A stretch of DNA of 64,000 nucleotides from Megamonas hypermegale. Lineage in GTDB: Bacteria > Bacillota > Negativicutes > Selenomonadales > Selenomonadaceae. The stretch is taken from the NCBI GenBank assembly GCA_002314325.1, contig DCFC01000035.1, positions 169,459 to 233,458 on the forward strand, read 5' to 3'. Below are positions 53,260 to 61,876 of this stretch, one piece after another (the first letter of the stretch is position 1; each line of letters begins with the position of its first letter). Below the pieces are notes generated by a model. It had not been told where the DNA came from and ran no database searches. It worked only from the letters and a program-made list of their open reading frames with translations. The position numbers and the translations under genes were made by a program.

Positions 53260-54237
53260 TCACTGTGCTCGTTTCTCAATCAGCTGTGCCGCAATGCTTA
53301 TCGCTATTTCCGCCGGTGTCTGCGCTTTAATATCCAGCCCAATCGGCATTACAATACTTTTTATCTCCGCTTCGCTGTAGCCGTGCTCGCGCAGGAAATT
53401 TTCCACAAAAGCTTTTTTGTGCCTGCTGCCGATTGCGCCGATATATGCCGGTTTTATCTTCAACAGCTCATTTAAAACAACAGTGTCTTTTTCATGACCG
53501 CTCGTGATAACCACGGCAAAATCCGTATTTTTCATCTGCACTTTAGCTGCAAATTCCTCATACGGCGTTATAATTATATCGCTCGCCTGCGGGAAATAAT
53601 TTCTATTGGCAAATTCACTGCGCTCTTCTATCACTACATACTCAAATTCCAGATTCGGCAGAAGTTTTGCCACCTCCTGCGCCACATAGCCGCCGCCGAA
53701 CAGATATACGGTCGGGTTCTGCCGCAATACTTCCATATAACAGCCGCCCGTTTCATCTATTTGCAACAACGATTTATGCTTCAGTTGCATTTTTTCCGTA
53801 TACGGCAAAACAATAAAGGAAAACTGCGCCGGCTCTTTCTGCCAGGTGATTTTTACTACGGCTTTCTGCCCGCTGCCCAGTAAATTTATCGCCGTTTCAA
53901 TCTGCGGCAAGTCGTTTTTATCCAGATATTTAAGCAGCACTTTTATCTGCCCGCCGCATACCATACCGATTTGCGCCGCCGTTTTATTGTTAAGCGAAAA
54001 ATCTTTTATCGCTGATTTTTTTTCCGCCAAATTTGCTTTCGCTTGCTCTACTGCCAAATATTCCAGAATACCGCCGCCGATTGTATCGATGGTCTCCCCG
54101 CTTTGCAAAATAAGCATATGCGCACCGGTGCCGCGCGGCGCTGAGCCTTTCTTTTCCGCAATCATCGCCAGCACCAGCGGTCTGTCTGCCAAGAGTTCGC
54201 TTTTTATCTTCACCAGAAAATCTTTTAAGCCAATCAC
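53260..54237 (-). CDS. XdhC/CoxI-family molybdenum hydroxylase maturation protein
   Basis: A 325-residue XdhC: N-terminal domain VLAMIAEKKGSAPRGTGAHM and IDTIGGGILEYLAVEQAK, then a Rossmann domain VYLFGGGYVAQEVAKLL and VVITSGHEKDTVVLNELL, GAIGSRHKKAF. XdhC binds and sulfurates molybdenum cofactor for xanthine dehydrogenase-type enzymes. It overlaps yqeB by 4 bp. Confidence 0.92.
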   Translation of the reverse strand: MIGLKDFLVKIKSELLADRPLVLAMIAEKKGSAPRGTGAHMLILQSGETIDTIGGGILEYLAVEQAKANLAEKKSAIKDFSLNNKTAAQIGMVCGGQIKVLLKYLDKNDLPQIETAINLLGSGQKAVVKITWQKEPAQFSFIVLPYTEKMQLKHKSLLQIDETGGCYMEVLRQNPTVYLFGGGYVAQEVAKLLPNLEFEYVVIEERSEFANRNYFPQASDIIITPYEEFAAKVQMKNTDFAVVITSGHEKDTVVLNELLKIKPAYIGAIGSRHKKAFVENFLREHGYSEAEIKSIVMPIGLDIKAQTPAEIAISIAAQLIEKRAQ

Positions 54238-55037
54238 TCTATCTCGCCTGCTTTCAATAAAGCGTGCATAACGGCTTCAAGCGCACCGCCGCCGATTGCC
54301 CGCGATTTATCGGAAATCGTGAAGCAATGCGATTTTTCCGCCCGCGGGTCGATATCGCCGCATTTCATCTTGTCCGTTACTATAACGCCGTCATGCAGCA
54401 TGCCGCGCACAATACCGTCAATCTGCGCGTAAATTGGATTGTCTTCCGTATATGCTACGATATCGCCTTTTTTTACACTGTCGCCGATTTTAACCGCCGA
54501 TTTAAACTTACCTGCACCGTTTGAACGGATAATACGCTCTGTCGTATAACCGCCGATATTCCCCGGCACGCCCGTATTTTTTATCGCTTCGCCATTTTCA
54601 ATAACTCTGCCGAGAAAATGACCGCGTTTCGTTTCTATTACATAGTCGCAATCCTTTCCGACGCAAAAGCCCGGTCCTACAGCAATCACAATCGGTGCGT
54701 CATCAATATCTGTATTGATATTTTTCTTAGCCATAATCGCATCGATAATCACGTTCGGCTTAAACTCATCCTTAATATTTGCATCTTCATCCACAATTAC
54801 GGCAATATCGCCTTTTTTCATGACTTCCTGCGCTTCGCTGTAATCATGCACCAAAATTCCCTTAATGCCTTCTATTTCCGTCTGCCCTTCATAAACGGCA
54901 TTGGAATACGCAACAGTAAGGCGCACCGTCAACGGCTGCGCAATTTCCGTCATCAATACATTAAATCCAGCGCGTCTAAGTCTCCATGCAATACCGCTTG
55001 CCAAATCGCCCGCACCTTTAATCAAAACTTTCTGCAT
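54234..55037 (-). CDS. yqeB: Selenium-dependent molybdenum hydroxylase accessory protein YqeB
   Basis: A 267-residue protein starting VLIKGAGDLASGIAWRLRRA, with APIVIAVGPGFCVGKDCDYV and the C-terminal GGGALEAVMHALL. This matches the EF2563/YqeB family, which always travels with selenium-dependent molybdenum hydroxylases. The N-terminus is a Rossmann-like GxGxxxxG site. Biochemical role is not established. Confidence 0.9.
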   Translation of the reverse strand: MQKVLIKGAGDLASGIAWRLRRAGFNVLMTEIAQPLTVRLTVAYSNAVYEGQTEIEGIKGILVHDYSEAQEVMKKGDIAVIVDEDANIKDEFKPNVIIDAIMAKKNINTDIDDAPIVIAVGPGFCVGKDCDYVIETKRGHFLGRVIENGEAIKNTGVPGNIGGYTTERIIRSNGAGKFKSAVKIGDSVKKGDIVAYTEDNPIYAQIDGIVRGMLHDGVIVTDKMKCGDIDPRAEKSHCFTISDKSRAIGGGALEAVMHALLKAGEIE

Positions 55038-55068
55038 ACAATCACACTCTTTCTTTTTTAATAACCTA

Positions 55069-55194
55069 TCGTACTAGTTGATTTCTTAAAGCAGTATAAT
55101 ACTTTTTTATATTCGCTGCCTGTTATCACTTAACCTCACTGAATATAAAGTATTATACTGCTGATTACAGGCTCGATGTCTTACCAGCACAACG
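55069..55194 (+). repeat. Dispersed hairpin repeat, copy F (loop inverted)
   Basis: Outer flanks GTACTAGTTGATTT and CCAGCACAACG lie in the same orientation as in D, but the loop reads CGCTGCCTGTTATCACTTAA then CCTCAC, the complement of copy D's loop (one difference). Arms are AGCAGTATAATACT... and AGTATTATACTGCT. It lies between yqeB and yqeC and ends 4 bp from the yqeC stop codon. Confidence 0.9.
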
Positions 55195-55198
55195 TATT

Positions 55199-55921
55199 TT
55201 AATAATGTCTGCTTACGGCTGTTTTTATGCCGCTTTTATCAAGTTCAGCCGCTATTTGCACAGCCGAGCGCAAATTTTTTTCATCATCCGCCTGATTTAA
55301 AATAACATAAAAATCTCTATGCTGCACATCTTTTTTTGCGCCCTGCTCACTTTGCAGTATCTTCACCATATCCTCCGCCGTCAATTTCTCGACCGGCTGT
55401 TTGTGCAGAAAATCCGCCATAATGTCGCTGCGCGATAAATCTTCGATTTTTTGACCCAAAGCCATCATTCCGGCGAGATAAACAATTTTCGTCGTACACG
55501 GCAAATACACCGGCTCATAAGAGCGCGGCATTTTAAACAGTCTGCGCTGTGCTCCGTCTGCTTCTATCAATGTTATATCGCTCAGCAGTATTATCCTTTG
55601 CAGAAAATCCATCGCAAAACAGCCCATTTTTCTGCCCAAATCCGTGCCTGCTATCACCAGCCGTTTTGTTTGCAGCTGCTCTTTTATAAACGCCTCATCT
55701 TCAACGGTGATTGCTTCTTTTTCCCGCATCATCTTCGTTGTCGTCGTTACTAAAATTTTATAATCCGCAGTATCTTTCAGTTCCTGCGCCAGTGCAAAAA
55801 TCGTCGTCGTCTTGCCGCCCGCTCCGGCAAACGAAATCACATCATTTTTTTTTACCTGCAAAAACTCTGTCAATCTGCTCCGTTTTAATTTATCATTAAT
55901 ATATTGATATAATTCATACAA
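55199..55921 (-). CDS. yqeC: Selenium-dependent molybdenum hydroxylase accessory protein YqeC
   Basis: A 240-residue P-loop protein: ISFAGAGGKTTTIFALAQEL (about 29-48), ILVTTTTKMM and LIEADGAQRRLFKMP. This is the YqeC family, found with YqeB. Predicted to be an NTPase; its exact step in seleno-Mo cofactor assembly is unknown. It is divergent from mocA, 37 bp apart. Confidence 0.9.
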   Translation of the reverse strand: MYELYQYINDKLKRSRLTEFLQVKKNDVISFAGAGGKTTTIFALAQELKDTADYKILVTTTTKMMREKEAITVEDEAFIKEQLQTKRLVIAGTDLGRKMGCFAMDFLQRIILLSDITLIEADGAQRRLFKMPRSYEPVYLPCTTKIVYLAGMMALGQKIEDLSRSDIMADFLHKQPVEKLTAEDMVKILQSEQGAKKDVQHRDFYVILNQADDEKNLRSAVQIAAELDKSGIKTAVSRHY

Positions 55922-55958
55922 AAATCATTCTCCCCTTTATTTCACGAGGTTCACTACC

Positions 55959-56549
55959 ATGAAAACAGCGAAAACAATAAAAAAATCTCTCTGCGCAATT
56001 ATCCTTGCCGCCGGCAGCAGTAGCCGCTTCGGGCAGAACAAACTGCTCTACCCGGTCGGCAATATTCCCATGTACGAACACACCGTAAAACTCATACAGA
56101 AATTACAGCTCGACTGCATTATTCTCATTACCAAATATCCGCAAATCATACAAAAAATTGACCGAAACATTCTCGTCGTAGAAAACAACGAAACTAATCT
56201 CGGTCAATCCCATTCCATGCAGCTGGGCATTCGTGCCGCTTTAAAGCAAGGCCGTCATTTCGACGGCTATCTGTTCACCGTCTGCGACCAGCCTTATTTG
56301 ACTTTTAAGAGCCTGCAAAAACTATGCGCTGCCTGGCAAAGCAAAGGCGGTATCTGCGCTCTGTCTTATAAACAAAAGCGCGGCAATCCCGTTATATTCG
56401 CGGCAAAGTATCTGCCGGAACTTTTGCAGATAACGGGCGACACAGGAGGACGCGCCGTCATCAAAAATCATGCGGACGATTTGACGCTCGTTGAAGTCGC
56501 AAACATTGCCGAACTTACCGACATTGATACGCCGGACAGTCTTAAATGA
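55959..56549 (+). CDS. mocA: Molybdenum cofactor cytidylyltransferase (MocA family)
   Basis: A 196-residue nucleotidyltransferase: AIILAAGSSSRFGQNKLLYP (about 12-31), YLFTVCDQPYLTFKSL and RGNPVIF. It links CMP to molybdopterin for xanthine dehydrogenase-type enzymes. It is the only plus-strand gene in this cluster, converging with yedF with 1 bp between them. Confidence 0.92.
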   Translation: MKTAKTIKKSLCAIILAAGSSSRFGQNKLLYPVGNIPMYEHTVKLIQKLQLDCIILITKYPQIIQKIDRNILVVENNETNLGQSHSMQLGIRAALKQGRHFDGYLFTVCDQPYLTFKSLQKLCAAWQSKGGICALSYKQKRGNPVIFAAKYLPELLQITGDTGGRAVIKNHADDLTLVEVANIAELTDIDTPDSLK

Positions 56550-56550
56550 A

Positions 56551-57162
56551 TTACGGCCGCAGAATTTTTTCCGCTTTCAGCTGTATTTGCACAATATCCG
56601 CCATACCGGCCGGTTTTCCCGTTGCCAATTTATCTTTTAGCCCGTAATATTCCAGGCTCGTACTGCTGACGAATATCTCTGCACCGCCGTTTTGCAGCCG
56701 TTTCAAATCGGCCAGAACTTCCGAGCCTTTTGCTGCCAGTTTGACACCGCTATTATATAAAACGATTTTCGTCGGCATCTCTTCCAGAGTTGCCAGCGTA
56801 TAAATAAAACTCTTCATCAGAACGGCTCCCAGCTTTTCATCGCCGTTTCCCATCAAATTACTGTCTATGAGTACAATAAACGAATTTTTTAATTTCAGCG
56901 GTTCTGCCTTTTTTATCTCATCCTGCTGCGGCACGAAAAATGATTTTTTTACAAATAAAGATACGACATAATCTGTTCCCTGCTGAATTTTCTGCGACGG
57001 CAAATTCATTTCATCCGCCATCATCTCCAAATTCTGTGCCGACGTGATATCATCCACCACGACATTCAGTTTATCATCAACGGACAGCGTCTTTAAAACA
57101 TTCTGCGCTAGCACTAGCTGATTTACAGAAGTCTGTCCTCTTGCATCGATTGTTTTTTCCAT
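56551..57162 (-). CDS. yedF: YedF-like selenium metabolism protein (TusA domain plus DsrE-like domain)
   Basis: A 203-residue protein: N-terminal TusA-like domain (about 1-75, lacking the usual Cys-Pro motif: IDARGQTSVNQLVLAQNVLK) and a DsrE-like domain from about 85 (NSFIVLIDSNLMGNGDEKLG, TLATLEEMPTKIVLYNSGVK). The YedF family is tied to selenium use. In most members the motif is CPxP; here TSVNQ replaces it, so sulfur/selenium transfer through that Cys is doubtful. Confidence 0.85.
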   Translation of the reverse strand: MEKTIDARGQTSVNQLVLAQNVLKTLSVDDKLNVVVDDITSAQNLEMMADEMNLPSQKIQQGTDYVVSLFVKKSFFVPQQDEIKKAEPLKLKNSFIVLIDSNLMGNGDEKLGAVLMKSFIYTLATLEEMPTKIVLYNSGVKLAAKGSEVLADLKRLQNGGAEIFVSSTSLEYYGLKDKLATGKPAGMADIVQIQLKAEKILRP

Positions 57163-57180
57163 AAAATCACCTTTTTGTAA

Positions 57181-57214
57181 AAAAGCTCCTTTAATACTAA
57201 AGGAGCTTGATTTT
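57181..57214 (-). terminator. Terminator between the permease and yedF
   Basis: On minus, AAGCTCCTTT-AGTATT-AAAGGAGCTT and a T-run follow the permease stop codon. yedF is thus expressed by read-through or from its own promoter. Confidence 0.85.
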
Positions 57215-58531
57215 TTATTTTTTTATGTGTACAGTTCTTGCTTCATTTAAAATAGCATTTAAAATAATCGCTGTCAAACTGCCGATTGTTATGCCGCTGT
57301 GGAAAATAATGCTCCAGATACCGGTAAAATGCTTGAATATTTCCGGCACGGCCATGGATAAAAGACCCATTGCCAGACTTATGCCGACAATCAGCAGATT
57401 GAAGTTTTTGTCGCCGTCATACTGTACGCGGGACAGTACGCGGATACCATTTGCCGCAACCATACCGAACATCGCAATCCCTGCGCCGCCCAAAACAGGA
57501 GCAGGAATGCAGGCAATAACGGCCGCCATTTTCGGGAACAGACCGAGCAGAATTAAGATGACACCGGAACCTGCCACTACAAAACGGCTTTTTACATTGG
57601 TGAGCGTGATAAGACCGATATTCTGCGCAAATGCCGTATACGGGAACGTATTTAAAAATCCGCCCAGCATAGTGGAAAAACCGTCGGCACGCAGACCGCG
57701 CGTAATCGTCTTTTCATCGGCAGGACGGCCGACAATAGCGCCGATAGCGATGATATCGCCCGTTGTTTCCGTCATAACGACGAGAATTACCAAAATCATA
57801 ACGATAATAGCCGGAATATCAAACGTCGGCAGACCGAAATGAAGCGGCGTAACAAGTCCAACCCAGTCAGCTCTGCCGATAGCGCTGAAATCGGTGAAAC
57901 CGAAGAACGATGCAACGACCGTACCGATGAGCAGTGCCAGCAATACAGAAATATTTTTCCAAAAACCTTTAAAGAAACGATAAAAAATAATTACAAGCAA
58001 TAAAACGAAGGCGGATAAAGCCAAAGTGGAAAGACTGCCAAAATCTTCCGCCGCCGGATTTCCGCCGCCTGCCCATCTTACGGCAACCGGCAATAAGGAT
58101 AAACCGATAATCGTAACGACAGAACCTGTTACGACCGGAGGGAAAAATCTGACCAGCTTGCTGAAAAACGGCGAAGCTAAAAACATGAATATACCGCTGA
58201 CTATAACAGCCCCGTATATCGCCGTCAGTCCGTCCGCCTGGCCAATCATAATCATCGGCGACACAGCGGCAAAAGTAACCCCCTGAATGAGCGGCAGTTT
58301 GCTGCCTATCCTGCAAGGTCCCAATGTCTGGATTAACGTGGCAATACCGGCTGTAAACAAGTCAGCATTGATTAAATAAATCAAGTCCTCTGTACTCAGT
58401 CCAATAGCAGAAGCTACAATCAGCGGCACGGCTACGGCACCGGCATACATAGCTAATACGTGTTGAAGTCCATAGAGAAAAGTCTGTCCTAACGGTAATC
58501 TTTCATCAACCGGATGTACAGAATTATTCAT
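57215..58531 (-). CDS. NCS2-family purine (xanthine/uric acid/uracil) permease
   Basis: A 438-residue membrane protein with about 14 helices: LPLGQTFLYGLQHVLAMYAG at the start, the family motif VTETTGDIIAIGAIVGRPAD (about 270) and NTFPYTAFAQNIGLITLTNV. It supplies purines, and its position among molybdenum hydroxylase maturation genes points to xanthine or a related hydroxylase substrate. Confidence 0.92.
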   Translation of the reverse strand: MNNSVHPVDERLPLGQTFLYGLQHVLAMYAGAVAVPLIVASAIGLSTEDLIYLINADLFTAGIATLIQTLGPCRIGSKLPLIQGVTFAAVSPMIMIGQADGLTAIYGAVIVSGIFMFLASPFFSKLVRFFPPVVTGSVVTIIGLSLLPVAVRWAGGGNPAAEDFGSLSTLALSAFVLLLVIIFYRFFKGFWKNISVLLALLIGTVVASFFGFTDFSAIGRADWVGLVTPLHFGLPTFDIPAIIVMILVILVVMTETTGDIIAIGAIVGRPADEKTITRGLRADGFSTMLGGFLNTFPYTAFAQNIGLITLTNVKSRFVVAGSGVILILLGLFPKMAAVIACIPAPVLGGAGIAMFGMVAANGIRVLSRVQYDGDKNFNLLIVGISLAMGLLSMAVPEIFKHFTGIWSIIFHSGITIGSLTAIILNAILNEARTVHIKK

Positions 58532-58595
58532 TCCAAAAAACCTCCTACTGTTTTTTATAAAAAATAATATTTATAATTAAGTGCAAAGCACCGAA

Positions 58596-59558
58596 TTATC
58601 CGCCTATTAAAGACATTGACTGTGTTTCCCGCTGCGCAAACGAAGCTTCAGTCAAATGGTGACTGCACGGTTTTTGGTAAACCGTTTCGCGTATCGCCTG
58701 CACGATTTGTTCATCACTGGCACCTTCACTCAGCAGTATTTTTAAATCTCTGCCGCCTCTGTCATGCAGACATGGTTTCAGAAACCCCGCCGCCGTCAGC
58801 CTAATTCTATTGCATCTTGCACAGAATTTATGCGACAGAGCGGAAATAAAGCCGATTGGCATCTGCGCTGCGGCAAATTTATAATAATGGGCCGGTGAAC
58901 TATTTTCCGCCATTAGACTTTTTTCACCGAAAACCGCTGTTAACCTTTGTAAAACGGCAGCTTCCTCCAGTCCCTGATATTTCTGCGCCACATTTATCGG
59001 CATGAGCTCAATAAATCGCAGTAAAACACCCGCGCGCTGGGCAAAATCCGCCAACGGAATTATTTCCTGCTCATTAATACCCCGCAGGATAACACTGTTT
59101 ATTTTCAGTTTCATACCGGCTTTTCTCGCTTTATCCATGCCGCTCAAGACACGTCCAACATCACCGCCGCGCGTTATCCGCGCAAACAGCGCTTCATCCA
59201 GACAATCCAAACTGACGTTTATACTGTCAAGACCGGCTTTTTTCAGCTGCTCCGCTTTTTGTTCCAGCAAAATGCCGTTCGTCGTCAGAGCAATCTCATC
59301 CACCTGCGTTGATGTTTTTATCTTTCGTATTAAATCGGCTAAATTCGGATAAAGCAACGGCTCACCGCCTGTCAGCCGGATTTTTTTTATACCTAAAGTA
59401 CAGATTAACTTTATTAAACGCCAAAATTCCGCCTGCGTCAATGATTTATTTTTCCAGCCGCAGCCGTTTTCCGGCATGCAGTATATACAGCGCAGATTGC
59501 AATCAGGCGTAAGCGATACGCGCAAATATTCAATAGTACGATTAAAACTGTCCCGCAT
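58596..59558 (-). CDS. moaA: GTP 3',8-cyclase MoaA
   Basis: A 320-residue radical-SAM enzyme starting Moco synthesis. The N-terminal cluster Cys motif is CNLRCIYCMPENG. The C-terminal 4Fe-4S motif is CARCNRIRLTAAGFLKPCL, and the protein ends in the conserved di-glycine SLIGG. It acts before MoaC (44.8 kb). It lies 25 bp after moeA. Confidence 0.97.
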   Translation of the reverse strand: MRDSFNRTIEYLRVSLTPDCNLRCIYCMPENGCGWKNKSLTQAEFWRLIKLICTLGIKKIRLTGGEPLLYPNLADLIRKIKTSTQVDEIALTTNGILLEQKAEQLKKAGLDSINVSLDCLDEALFARITRGGDVGRVLSGMDKARKAGMKLKINSVILRGINEQEIIPLADFAQRAGVLLRFIELMPINVAQKYQGLEEAAVLQRLTAVFGEKSLMAENSSPAHYYKFAAAQMPIGFISALSHKFCARCNRIRLTAAGFLKPCLHDRGGRDLKILLSEGASDEQIVQAIRETVYQKPCSHHLTEASFAQRETQSMSLIGG

Positions 59559-59583
59559 TAAAAATCCTCATTAAATTTATAAT

Positions 59584-60804
59584 TTATTCTAAAGGAATGT
59601 CCTTCCTGTTTACAATCAGTTCCGCCGTAAATTTCTGTCCTTTAACTATACAGCAGCCTTTCGGCAGATATATAAAGCCGTTGTATTCATGCAGCAGTGT
59701 CGAACGGGTAACAGCTTTCGGATTGATATACAACGCATGATATTCTCCCGCCCGCTCAAAAATATGCACCTGCAAGCAGAAATCAGCATTACCCGGCGCC
59801 GTAAAATCAAAATCAGCTGTAACATTCACCGTATCCGTAACGCTTTCCGTCTGATTATAATATTCCTCCACAATCGACTTCAGATAAAAACGCATGGCTA
59901 GCTCCGCACCGTTCGGCGGACCGGCAATTCCCAATACGGGCTTATCATTGAATACGGAAAAACTGGAATGCTTGCCCGGCCGGCAGCCCAGTTCATAAAC
60001 GAGCACCTCGCCTTCCGTTTCCAGCAAATCGAGCGTAAAATCCTTCGTGCCTTTGGAAGAACCGGCATTGATTAAAATAATATCCGCTTCTTCGCTTGCC
60101 TTTATCAAAGCTTCCTTAATCGCTTTTTTATCATCCGGCACAATGGGATATATCACCAAATCCGCCTGATACATCTCAGCAAAACCATGCAGCATCATGC
60201 TGTTGGACTCCACATTCTTATCTGCCGGATAATCATCACTTCGCCACGAAACAAGCTCATCTCCCGTCGGCAAAAATATGATTTTCGGTCTGGCAATAAC
60301 CTTGACAGCCTTCACTCCGCCCGAAGCAAGCAATCCCAGCAGCGGCGGCGTTATTACCTCGTTTTTATGTACCAGAACTTCATTTTCGCCAATCAGACTG
60401 CCTACCAGGTCGATAAGCTGCCCTTTTTTTGCCGGCTTTTGCAAAATCTGCAGCTGTCCGTCCTGAAAACGCACATCCTCAATCAGAATAACTGTGTCGT
60501 AACCGGCAGGCACCACGCAGCCTGTATTGGCAAAAACATATTCTCGGCCTTCCATCCATGCCGTCGTATCTGGCATACCGCCTGCAAAATCGGCAAAACG
60601 CACGCCGATACCGTCCATTTTACTCACCGGCTGTTTCGGCAGTACCGTCTTTGCTTTTATATCCTCCGCTGCCACCTTTCCCGCCGCCTGGTACAAATCA
60701 ACCATTTCATACCGTCGGGAAAAACTTATCTTACAGCGCAGAAAATTTTTCATATCATCACGCGACGGCATCGGACCCTTTTCAACATATTCACGATAAC
60801 CCAT
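59584..60804 (-). CDS. moeA: Molybdopterin molybdenumtransferase MoeA (paralogue type)
   Basis: A 406-residue MoeA. Domain motifs are VSKMDGIGVRFADF (for MDGYA), FLPTGDELVSW, NAGSSKGTKDFTLDLL (for SGGSS-GxxD) and GIAGPPNGAELAMRFY (for GLPGNP). Several are diverged from classic MoeA, as in the paralogues that sit with seleno-Mo clusters. It inserts molybdate into adenylated molybdopterin. It is first of a leftward moeA-moaA-permease unit. Confidence 0.9.
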   Translation of the reverse strand: MGYREYVEKGPMPSRDDMKNFLRCKISFSRRYEMVDLYQAAGKVAAEDIKAKTVLPKQPVSKMDGIGVRFADFAGGMPDTTAWMEGREYVFANTGCVVPAGYDTVILIEDVRFQDGQLQILQKPAKKGQLIDLVGSLIGENEVLVHKNEVITPPLLGLLASGGVKAVKVIARPKIIFLPTGDELVSWRSDDYPADKNVESNSMMLHGFAEMYQADLVIYPIVPDDKKAIKEALIKASEEADIILINAGSSKGTKDFTLDLLETEGEVLVYELGCRPGKHSSFSVFNDKPVLGIAGPPNGAELAMRFYLKSIVEEYYNQTESVTDTVNVTADFDFTAPGNADFCLQVHIFERAGEYHALYINPKAVTRSTLLHEYNGFIYLPKGCCIVKGQKFTAELIVNRKDIPLE

Positions 60805-60832
60805 AATCTCACCTCATCAAACTCATATTAAA

Positions 60833-60861
60833 ATAGTACGGTACTTTCTTTCTTAAGTCAA
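60833..60861 (-). promoter_or_regulatory. Promoter of the moeA operon
   Basis: On minus, TTGACT (60856-60861), 17-bp spacer, TACTAT (60833-60838), about 30 bp from the moeA start. Confidence 0.7.
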
Positions 60862-60874
60862 AAAATATTGACCG

Positions 60875-61165
60875 TCATTTTATTTTTCCCGCAAAGAAAT
60901 AGATAAGCACCGTCAGAATTATTCCCGCCAATCCATACAGCGGACCTTTTTCAACGAACGCATATATCGTCATCGCGATGCAGACTACCAAAGCGATGGC
61001 TATCTGCTTGGCATTCTCCTTGCGATAAGCGAACGTGCCGTAATCCACTCCGGCTTCTTGCTGAAAACATTCCTGACAGATAATCCGCTTTTCTCCGTTC
61101 TGCGTCGTATTTACCAAAGCTTTCTTTTCATCTATTTTTTTATGACAAATGCTGCATTCTACCAT
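60875..61165 (-). CDS. Small zinc-ribbon membrane protein of unknown function
   Basis: About 96 residues. Two CxxC pairs (CSICHKK and CQECF, 24 residues apart) form a zinc ribbon at the N-terminus, followed by two membrane helices. No known family is recognised. The ATG at 61165 follows AGAGGATTG; the frame opens seven codons earlier. Confidence 0.65.
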   Translation of the reverse strand: MVECSICHKKIDEKKALVNTTQNGEKRIICQECFQQEAGVDYGTFAYRKENAKQIAIALVVCIAMTIYAFVEKGPLYGLAGIILTVLIYFFAGKIK

Positions 61166-61202
61166 AACAATCCTCTTTCGTTTCATAAAATATTAAAACA
61201 AA

Positions 61203-61232
61203 AAAGACCTGCCAAAAAGCAGGTCTGTAATG
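61203..61232 (-). terminator. Terminator-like stem in the leader of the zinc-ribbon gene
   Basis: On minus, AGACCTGC-TTTTTGG-CAGGTCT is followed by TTTTTTG, ending about 40 nt before the gene start. A TATAAT at 61274-61279 read leftward would give a ~75-nt leader. It may be an attenuator, a small RNA or the end of a lost gene. Confidence 0.6.
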
Positions 61233-61345
61233 CCAACTTCTATCTTTTTTTTATTCTATTCTCTCAGCCTTATTATACCTTATCTCAAATCCATAATACA
61301 ATAAAAATATATAAAAATGCTGATAGCACCTGTTTTGTAGAATTC

Positions 61346-61642
61346 ATGTTGCAGACATTATATGACATGCTGATACAAGTAAGTCAAAGCGACTATGATA
61401 CCGACCATGTTAGCGACCAAGAAAACGACTATGTTAAACGCCTTTTAACGATTTTAAATGACAAAGAACTTAGCATAACAGAAATAATGCTGCAGTTGGG
61501 ATTAAAACATAAGCCTACATTTAGAAAAAATTATTTAAATCCGGCATTGGAGAAAGGTTTAATTGAACGAACCATTCCAGACAAACCAAGAAGCAAAAAT
61601 CAAAAATACAGAATAAAAAAATCTGAAAAAATCAGTAAGTAG
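61346..61642 (+). pseudogene. C-terminal winged-helix remnant (Fic / Alba_2 family type)
   Basis: An ORF of 98 codons with IMLQLGLKHKPTFRKNYLNP and PALEKGLIERTIPDKPRSKN. This resembles the C-terminal winged helix of larger Fic or Alba_2/Schlafen-type ATP-binding proteins. No ribosome site is evident and no N-terminal domain precedes it, so it looks like the tail of a deleted gene. Assignment is by remembered pattern. Confidence 0.6.
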
Positions 61643-61689
61643 AACCAAAATGGAACCAAAACACAAAATCCGGCTGAAAACAGCACTAA

Positions 61690-61726
61690 AAAAGGCTTTG
61701 CGAAAATCTCGCAAAGCCTTGAATTT
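61690..61726 (-). terminator. Terminator of tRNA-Ser
   Basis: AAGGCTTTGCGA and TCGCAAAGCCTT around AAATC; on minus it is followed by a T-run. Confidence 0.88.
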
Positions 61727-61730
61727 TCTC

Positions 61731-61818
61731 TGGCAGAGAGGGTGGGATTCGAACCCACGGTACCTTGCGGTACAATTGATTTCGAGTCAATCACCTTCGA
61801 CCACTCGGACACCTCTCC
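61731..61818 (-). tRNA. tRNA-Ser (CGA)
   Basis: On minus: acceptor GGAGAGG/CCTCTCT, anticodon stem ATTGA-CTCGAAA-TCAAT (anticodon CGA), a long variable arm (GTACCGCAAGGTAC) and T-arm GTGGGTTCGAATCCCAC, with encoded CCA. Eighty-eight nucleotides, class II. Confidence 0.97.
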
Positions 61819-61876
61819 ATTGTTCTATTAGTAGAACACAAAAGATTATATCATTGTTGGAAATAAAAAACAAGCT

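Noticed and set aside
58532-58595. Purine riboswitch before the permease
   Set aside because: The gap to moaA is only 64 bp and lacks the purine aptamer core.
60805-60874. Molybdenum cofactor riboswitch before moeA
   Set aside because: Only a simple promoter and a short leader are present; no room for the aptamer.
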